From Streptosporangiaceae bacterium (GTDB lineage: Bacteria; Actinomycetota; Actinomycetes; Streptosporangiales; Streptosporangiaceae), in the NCBI GenBank assembly GCA_030045295.1, contig JASIGD010000103.1:1-6803 (forward strand): a DNA stretch of 6,803 bases, given 5' to 3'. Below are positions 1-6,803 of the stretch, in pieces. Position numbers and translations under genes: made by a program. The first letter of the stretch is position 1. Every line of letters begins with the position of its first letter. The notes below the pieces were generated by a model, which was not told the origin of the DNA, did not search any database, and saw nothing but the letters and a program-made list of their open reading frames with translations.

Positions 1-240
1 GTCGATGCCCGGGCCCGGCAAGCCGGCCGAGTTCAGCAGCCCGCTCGGCGTCTCGGCCAGGCGCGGCGCGGGATTGCCCGTCCGCGGTTCGGTCATGATC
101 GACTTGCTGATCACCGCCCCGACCCGGGCGACGTCGACGAACCGGGCCAGCTCGCGTCCTGCGCCCGCGCAGCCCGCCGCGGCGAGCACCGGGTTGGGCA
201 GTTCCAGCTGGCCGAGCCTGGCCCGCATGTCAGCCGGCAT
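1..240 (-). CDS. pyrD: Dihydroorotate dehydrogenase, class 1B catalytic subunit (5' part only)
   Basis: Flavoprotein that oxidises dihydroorotate to orotate, the fourth step of UMP synthesis. Only the first 80 codons are in the window; the gene runs off the left edge. The fragment shows the N-terminal pattern of the cytosolic class 1 family: the NPVLAAAGCAGAGRE segment (residues 16-30), the ISKS strand with a conserved lysine (about residue 46), then EPRTGNPAPR, AETPSG and LLNSAGLPGPGID, which shape the start of the FMN-binding barrel. The catalytic cysteine region lies outside. The ATG at 240 is chosen because it gives the expected M-x(2)-DMR-x(2)-LG start and has GCAGG five bases upstream; a second in-frame ATG at 228 has no good ribosome site. 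The start overlaps the pyrK stop by 11 bases, so translation is probably coupled. The adjacent pyrK makes class 1B (NAD-linked, PyrDK heterotetramer) the likely type. The identity of the fragment is secure; the class rests mainly on the neighbour. Confidence 0.93.
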   Translation of the reverse strand, partial: MPADMRARLGQLELPNPVLAAAGCAGAGRELARFVDVARVGAVISKSIMTEPRTGNPAPRLAETPSGLLNSAGLPGPGID

Positions 241-1184
241 GATGACCTGCCAGTCCGGGGGGGACGACCCCTTCCAAACTGTTTCCTCCGGGCGGACCCG
301 TCCCCCCGGACCCCCCTTGGGCACCCTTCGCGGGGGGCCAGCCGGGCGCGCCGAGCGCGTCGAACGGGATCGTGCCCACGTCGTCCCAGCGGACCAGATC
401 ACCGCGGAAGACCGGGCCGTCCACGCACGAGCGCAGCATCCGGGTGATCCCGTCGGTGCCGGCGACGGGCAGCACGCATCCCATGCAGACCCCGATCCCG
501 CAGGCCATGGCCAGGTCGACCGACGCCTGCACCGGGATGTCGTACTTGCCCGCGAGCGCGGTCACCTCGCCCAGCACGGGCACCGGCGCGCTGGCGTAGA
601 CCACCTCCGTGCGAGCCTCGCGGATGACCTGCTCCAGCAGGTCAGTGACCGCGCCGCGGGCGCCGAACGAGCCGTCGGAGGTGGTCACGGTCGCGCTTCG
701 CCCGGACCGCCTGGCGGTCAGCGCGCCGAAGACCCGGTCCGCGCTTGGCGCACCGAGCAGGAAATCGACGCGGCAGCCGCGCTCCCGAAGCCGCGCGGCG
801 AGCGCGAACAGCGGCGCGCTGCCGTACCCCACGCCCAGCAGCAGGCAGCTGGACGGGTCCTTCGGCAGCGAGAACGGCCTGCCGAGCGGCCCGGCGGCGT
901 CGAGCGCCTCCCTGGCGCGCAGCCCGGCCAGCCACCGGGTACCGGGTCCCAGGACTTCGAACACGAATTCAACGGTACCGCCGTGATCGGGCCGGACGTC
1001 GTGAACCGCGAACGCCCGCCGGGCCAGCATCGAGGTCTGCGGGCCGCCCACGGCGACCGTGATGAACTGGCCGGGCCGGAACCGGGCCGCGATGGCCGGG
1101 GCGACGAGCGTGAGCGCGTGGTAGGCGTCCACGCGCCGCACCGTCAGCACGGTGGCGCGTACCTGGATCGGCGCCACGGCCGCC

Positions 1185-1192
<8 letters not shown>
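230..1192 (-). CDS. pyrK: Dihydroorotate dehydrogenase electron-transfer subunit PyrK, with C-terminal extension
   Basis: Carries electrons from the FMN of PyrD through a [2Fe-2S] cluster and FAD to NAD+. The product is 320 residues from the GTG at 1192. The N-terminal part is a ferredoxin-reductase-like barrel (about 10-105) with PGQF near 40 and ARRAFAVHD (57-65) at the usual flavin-binding motif. A nucleotide-binding domain follows, with [13 protein letters not shown] (117-129). The C-terminal cluster motif is complete: Cys231, Cys236, Cys239 and Cys256 (C-x4-C-x2-C-x16-C). The GTG start overlaps the carB stop (GTGAGTGA) and fits translational coupling; an in-frame GTG at 1177, preceded by GAGTGAGG, is an alternative. 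The stop overlaps the pyrD start. Residues from about 285 to 320 are a Gly/Pro-rich tail not expected in the family, whose members are usually about 250-290 residues; the tail has more A/T-ending codons than the rest and carries an inverted repeat. The function call is secure; the exact start is less so. Confidence 0.93.
253..311. repeat. Inverted repeat inside the 3' end of pyrK
   Basis: The arms are GTCCGGGGGGGACG (253-266) and CGTCCCCCCGGAC (299-311), complementary over 13 pairs with a single extra G in one arm, around a 32-base loop. The element lies wholly in the Gly/Pro-rich tail of PyrK, ending about 13 bases before the pyrD start. Further C- and G-runs at 311-316 and 332-337 flank it. 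In the coding sense it reads as [12 protein letters not shown] and GVVPPG. It could be a small palindromic element that entered in frame, or a hairpin that affects access to the pyrD start. The arms are seen directly; origin and role are unknown. Confidence 0.7.
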
Positions 1193-4535
<3,343 letters not shown>

Positions 4536-4537
4536 GG

Positions 4538-4565
4538 CTCGCCCCCGCGCTCTCGCCCCCGCGCT
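4538..4565. repeat. Perfect 14-base tandem duplication just upstream of carB
   Basis: CTCGCCCCCGCGCT occurs at 4538-4551 and again without a break at 4552-4565, followed by a decayed third copy (TTCGCCCGCTCGC). In the transcript each copy contains GGGGGCGAG, and the nearer copy ends two bases before the carB GTG. It is therefore the only purine-rich stretch near that start, though too close for a standard ribosome site. Probably a replication-slippage duplication. Confidence 0.75.
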
Positions 4566-4614
4566 TTCGCCCGCTCGCAGAAGATCGCGGACGATCACGG
4601 AAGATTCGGGTTCT

Positions 4615-4654
4615 ACGGAAGGCCCGGGGGCCTGCAGGCGCCCGGGCCTTCCGT
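4615..4654. promoter_or_regulatory. Long near-perfect palindrome (strong RNA hairpin) between carA and carB
   Basis: ACGGAAGGCCCGGG (4615-4628) and CCCGGGCCTTCCGT (4641-4654) are perfectly complementary over 14 pairs. A single G-G mismatch is followed by GCC/GGC, closing on a TGCA tetraloop, for about 17 pairs in 40 bases. It begins 68 bases after the carA stop and ends 80 bases before the carB start. No T-run follows on either strand, so it is not a classical intrinsic terminator; actinobacteria are reported to use some U-poor terminators, so partial termination, an RNA-processing or stabilising role, or a protein-binding palindrome are all open. The structure is certain; its role is inferred. 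Confidence 0.6.
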
Positions 4655-4721
4655 GACGGCCAAATGCTCCACGGAAACTGGTCACGGCCGGGATTGTCGT
4701 GGCTCATGGGGACGTGCCGCC

Positions 4722-5987
4722 TCATCGGGCACGCTCCAGCAGGTCGCAGAAGCGATCGAAGTGGTCAGCGGCGTCGTGCGGGCCGGGGGCGGCCTCGGGG
4801 TGGTACTGCACGCTGAATACCGGGCGCTGGAGCAGGCGCAGTCCCTCCACCACGCCGTCGTTGAGGTTGACGTGGCTGACCACGGCCGGGCCGAAAGGTG
4901 TCTCGAATGGCTGAAGTGGCTGAGGCGGCACGTGCGACCAGGTGACCCGGGCGACTGCAGTGGCTGGCCCGGCAGCGGGGGGCTGGCGGGGGCCGGAGGC
5001 TTCCGCGGACACGCGCGCGTTCCCGGGATGGTCTGTTCTGGCCGGGAGGGCGGCGGCGAAACCGTGATTGTGACTGGTGATGTAGACGCGGCCGGTAGCA
5101 AGGTCCATGACCGGCTGGTTCACGCCGCGGTGCCCGTACCTCAGCTTGTAGGTGCGCAAGCCGAGGGCCAGGGCGAGGATCTGGCTGCCCAGGCAGATGC
5201 CGAAGACGGGCAGCCCGGCGCCCAGCACTCCGCGCATCGCGTCTACCGCGTAGGTGGCCGCCGCCGGGTCACCGGGGCCATTGCTGAAGAACACTCCGTC
5301 CGGTGAGGCGGCCAGGATCTCGCCGGCGCTGGAGGTGGCCGGAACCACAAGGACCTCGCAGCCCCTGGCGGCCAGGTTGCGCGGCGTGGCGGACTTGATG
5401 CCGAGGTCGACGGCTACCACGCGGTACCTGACCTGGCCCGACGGGCGGACGACGTAGGGCTCCGGGGTGCTCACCACCCGAGCGAGGTCGGCTCCGGCCA
5501 TCTGCGGGCTGGCCAGCACGCGGTCGAGCAGCCGGGCTGGGTCGGTCTCGACCGTGCTGATCGCCGCGCGCATCGCCCCTTGCTCGCGCACCCGCCTGGT
5601 CAGTGCCCTGGTGCCGCGGACGGCGATACAGGGGACGCCTTCGGCGCGGAGGTAGGCGTCGAGGTCCCCGCGCGCCCGCCAGTTCGACGCGATCCTGGCG
5701 GGCTCCCGGACCACGTATCCGCTGACCCACACCCGGCCGGACTCGGGATCGGCGTCGTTAACGCCGGTGTTGCCGATGTGCGGCGCGGTCATCGCCACGA
5801 TCTGGCGGCAGTAGGAAGGATCGGTCAGGGTCTCCTGGTACCCGGTCATGCCGGTGTTGAAGACCATCTCGCCGAATGCCTCGCCTGGCGCGCCGAAGGC
5901 GGAGCCGTGCAGTGTCATGCCGTCCTCGAGCACCAGCAGCGCGGTGCCGCCCCGAGGGGGCGCGCCCGGCCCGGTTTCGGCCGGCAT
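4722..5987 (-). CDS. carA: Carbamoyl-phosphate synthase small subunit (glutamine amidotransferase)
   Basis: Hydrolyses glutamine and channels the ammonia to CarB for carbamoyl phosphate synthesis. The product is 421 residues. The N-terminal CarA-specific domain (about 15-165) has LVLEDG, GEMVFNTGMTGYQETLTDPSY (split over 39-59) and IGNTGVND (71-78). The class I glutaminase domain (about 188-420) has VAVDLGIK, FSNGPGDP, the nucleophile Cys265 in FGICLGSQ, SHNHGF (305-310), and the His396/Glu398 pair in YHPEAAPGPHD, so the catalytic triad is complete. CLGSQ replaces the CLGHQ or CFGNQ seen in relatives. Between SHNHGFA and the ETPFG segment lies an insertion of about 45 Pro/Ala-rich residues (316-361). 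The ATG at 5987 directly follows the pyrC stop and has GGAAAG nine bases upstream. carB follows after an unusually long 186-base gap. The function is secure. Confidence 0.96.
   Translation of the reverse strand: MPAETGPGAPPRGGTALLVLEDGMTLHGSAFGAPGEAFGEMVFNTGMTGYQETLTDPSYCRQIVAMTAPHIGNTGVNDADPESGRVWVSGYVVREPARIASNWRARGDLDAYLRAEGVPCIAVRGTRALTRRVREQGAMRAAISTVETDPARLLDRVLASPQMAGADLARVVSTPEPYVVRPSGQVRYRVVAVDLGIKSATPRNLAARGCEVLVVPATSSAGEILAASPDGVFFSNGPGDPAAATYAVDAMRGVLGAGLPVFGICLGSQILALALGLRTYKLRYGHRGVNQPVMDLATGRVYITSHNHGFAAALPARTDHPGNARVSAEASGPRQPPAAGPATAVARVTWSHVPPQPLQPFETPFGPAVVSHVNLNDGVVEGLRLLQRPVFSVQYHPEAAPGPHDAADHFDRFCDLLERAR
4905..5042 (-). other. In-frame Pro/Ala-rich insertion in the CarA glutaminase domain
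   Basis: CarA residues 316-361 separate SHNHGFAAALP from ETPFGPAVVSHVNLNDG, segments normally only about 10-15 residues apart in actinobacterial CarA as I recall the family. The inserted piece is low-complexity (AEASGPRQPP, then AAGPATAVARVTW, then PPQPLQPF). By my count 12 of about 47 codons end in A or T, including AGA, ACA, CTT and several CCA, against roughly 5 of the first 43 codons of carA. The end holds a 9-base near-direct repeat (TGGCTGAAG/TGGCTGAGG, 4908-4925). It sits on a surface loop between catalytic segments, so activity may be kept. Boundaries are approximate. Confidence 0.6.
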
Positions 5988-6803
5988 TCAGGTTAGCTTT
6001 CCGTCGAGCACGGTGGGAGTGCCGCGCAAGAAGGTCGCCACCACGCGCCCGGGCAGTTCCATCCCGCCGAACGGCGTGTTGCTGCTCTTGGACACGCCGG
6101 GTCCTACTACCTCGGCGGGCGCGGCCGGATCGTACAGGGTGAGGTTGGCGGGACGGCCGACCGCGAGCGGGCCCCCGTGCCCGGCCAGCCGGCCGATCCT
6201 GGCCGGACGGACGGACATCCGGTCGGCGACGCCGTGCCAGTCAAGCATCCCGGTGTCGACCATGGCCTGTTGCACGACGCGGATCGCCGTCTCGAGCCCG
6301 GTCATGCCGAAGGCGGCCTGCGACCACTCGGTTTCCTTGGCCTCCACCGGGTGCGGAGCGTGGTCGGTCGCCACGCAGTCGATGGTGCCGTCGGCGAGCG
6401 CACGCCTGAGCTCGGCTACGTCGACCGCGGTACGCAGCGGCGGGTTGACCTTGAAGATGGGGTCGTAGCCAACCGCGCACTCATCGGTCAGCAGCAAGTG
6501 GTGCGGCGTGACCTCGGCCGTGACCGGCCATCCCTTGGACTTCGCCCAGCGGATGATCTCCGCCGACCCCGCGGTCGAGACATGGCAAACGTGCAGCGCG
6601 GAGCCCACGTGCGCGGCGAGCAGGCAGTCGCGCGCGATGATCGCCTCCTCGGCCACGGCCGGCCAGCCGGCCAGGCCGAGGCGGCCCGATACCTCACCCT
6701 CGTTCAGCTGCGCGCCCTCGGTAAGCCGCGGGTCCTGCGCGTGCTGGGCGATCACCCCGTCGAAGGCCTTGACGTACTCAAGGGCCCGGCGCATCAGCAG
6801 CGG
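5988..6803 (-). CDS. pyrC: Dihydroorotase (5' end outside window)
   Basis: Zinc amidohydrolase that cyclises carbamoyl aspartate to dihydroorotate, the third step of UMP synthesis. The last 271 residues are present, about 60 percent of a usual 430-residue class I dihydroorotase; the first metal-binding HxH motif lies beyond the right edge. Visible (fragment numbering) are the metal-ligand histidine in AQHAQD (His21), HVCHVST (His74), the substrate loop VNPPLR (119-124), and VATDHAPH with the catalytic aspartate Asp147 and His151. GMTGLETA (166-173) and the terminal SNTPFGG (241-247) also match. The C-terminal strand region (RPANLTLYDP) is the normal amidohydrolase end. The TGA is followed at once by the carA ATG. 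In mycobacteria and streptomycetes a small membrane-protein gene usually sits at this junction; here there is none. Identification is secure. Confidence 0.97.
   Translation of the reverse strand, partial: PLLMRRALEYVKAFDGVIAQHAQDPRLTEGAQLNEGEVSGRLGLAGWPAVAEEAIIARDCLLAAHVGSALHVCHVSTAGSAEIIRWAKSKGWPVTAEVTPHHLLLTDECAVGYDPIFKVNPPLRTAVDVAELRRALADGTIDCVATDHAPHPVEAKETEWSQAAFGMTGLETAIRVVQQAMVDTGMLDWHGVADRMSVRPARIGRLAGHGGPLAVGRPANLTLYDPAAPAEVVGPGVSKSSNTPFGGMELPGRVVATFLRGTPTVLDGKLT
5997..6002 (-). promoter_or_regulatory. carA: Probable ribosome binding site of carA
   Basis: GGAAAG lies inside the last codons of pyrC, nine bases before the carA ATG at 5987. It supports that start, and together with the TGAATG junction it implies that carA is translated mainly by ribosomes arriving from pyrC. 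Confidence 0.5.

Larger units (their letters stand above)
4536..4721 (-). other. carA-carB intergenic spacer with hairpin and short repeats
   Basis: A gap of 186 bases interrupts an operon whose other junctions overlap or abut. Read in the direction of transcription it holds a TTCCGTG (4676-4670), the large palindrome (4654-4615), another TTCCGTG (4602-4596), a run of three imperfect 10-base repeats (4612-4583) beginning GATCGCGGAC, GATCACGGAA and GATTCGGGTT on the plus strand, and a perfect 14-base duplication next to the carB start. An open frame starting at ATG 4725, overlapping the carA stop as ATGA, crosses the whole spacer and stops at 4522 inside carB; its Arg/Ser-rich predicted product resembles no family I know. 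No promoter is recognisable. The spacer may be a leader for carB, an inserted element or both. Confidence 0.6.

Noticed and set aside
253..337. G-quadruplex in the 3' end of pyrK
   Set aside because: There are several G-runs on both strands, but the inverted repeat explains the main ones and G-runs are expected in such GC-rich DNA; not claimed separately.
4615..4654. Classical intrinsic terminator for carA
   Set aside because: The stem is strong, but no T-run follows on either strand and carB must be transcribed downstream; it is kept as a structure of unknown role.
4536..4685. N-terminal extension of carB to an ATG at 4685
   Set aside because: The extra 50 residues translate the hairpin and tandem repeats, while the CarB family starts a few residues before [12 protein letters not shown], matching the GTG at 4535.

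Overview
The window holds a stretch of a de novo pyrimidine (UMP) biosynthesis operon, all transcribed on the minus strand. In transcription order (right to left) the genes are pyrC (dihydroorotase, 5' end outside the window), carA (carbamoyl-phosphate synthase small subunit), carB (large subunit), pyrK (electron-transfer subunit of a class 1B dihydroorotate dehydrogenase) and pyrD (the dihydroorotate dehydrogenase itself, only its first 80 codons present). The very high G+C content, the strong bias to G/C in third codon positions, GTG starts and the protein sequences point to a high-GC Actinomycetota. Pairing pyrK with a class 1B pyrD directly after carB suggests a lineage outside the mycobacteria and streptomycetes (for example Streptosporangiales- or Frankia-like), but the sequence alone does not settle this.

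Layout: pyrC ends in TGA and carA begins at the next base (TGAATG). carA and carB are separated by 186 bases that hold a long hairpin and short repeats. carB and pyrK overlap by 8 bases (GTGAGTGA), and pyrK and pyrD overlap by 11 bases. Apart from the carA-carB gap, the genes are packed for translational coupling. No promoter or operon-end terminator is visible, so the window appears to be internal to a longer operon. pyrB and a pyrR-type regulator would be expected upstream and perhaps pyrF downstream, which is inference.

Functionally, CarA releases ammonia from glutamine and CarB uses it with bicarbonate and two ATP to make carbamoyl phosphate. After aspartate transcarbamoylase (not in the window), PyrC closes the dihydroorotate ring, and PyrD with PyrK oxidises dihydroorotate to orotate, passing electrons from FMN through a [2Fe-2S] centre and FAD, normally to NAD+.

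I found no new defence, mobile or biosynthetic system. The unusual material is three pieces of extra DNA in an otherwise standard operon: (1) a Gly/Pro-rich C-terminal extension of PyrK carrying a 13-bp inverted repeat, (2) a low-complexity insertion of about 45 residues in the glutaminase domain of CarA with more A/T-ending codons than its surroundings, and (3) the carA-carB spacer with a 40-base near-perfect palindrome and several sequences able to pair with it. These could be remnants of small palindromic elements or, for the spacer, a regulatory RNA structure.
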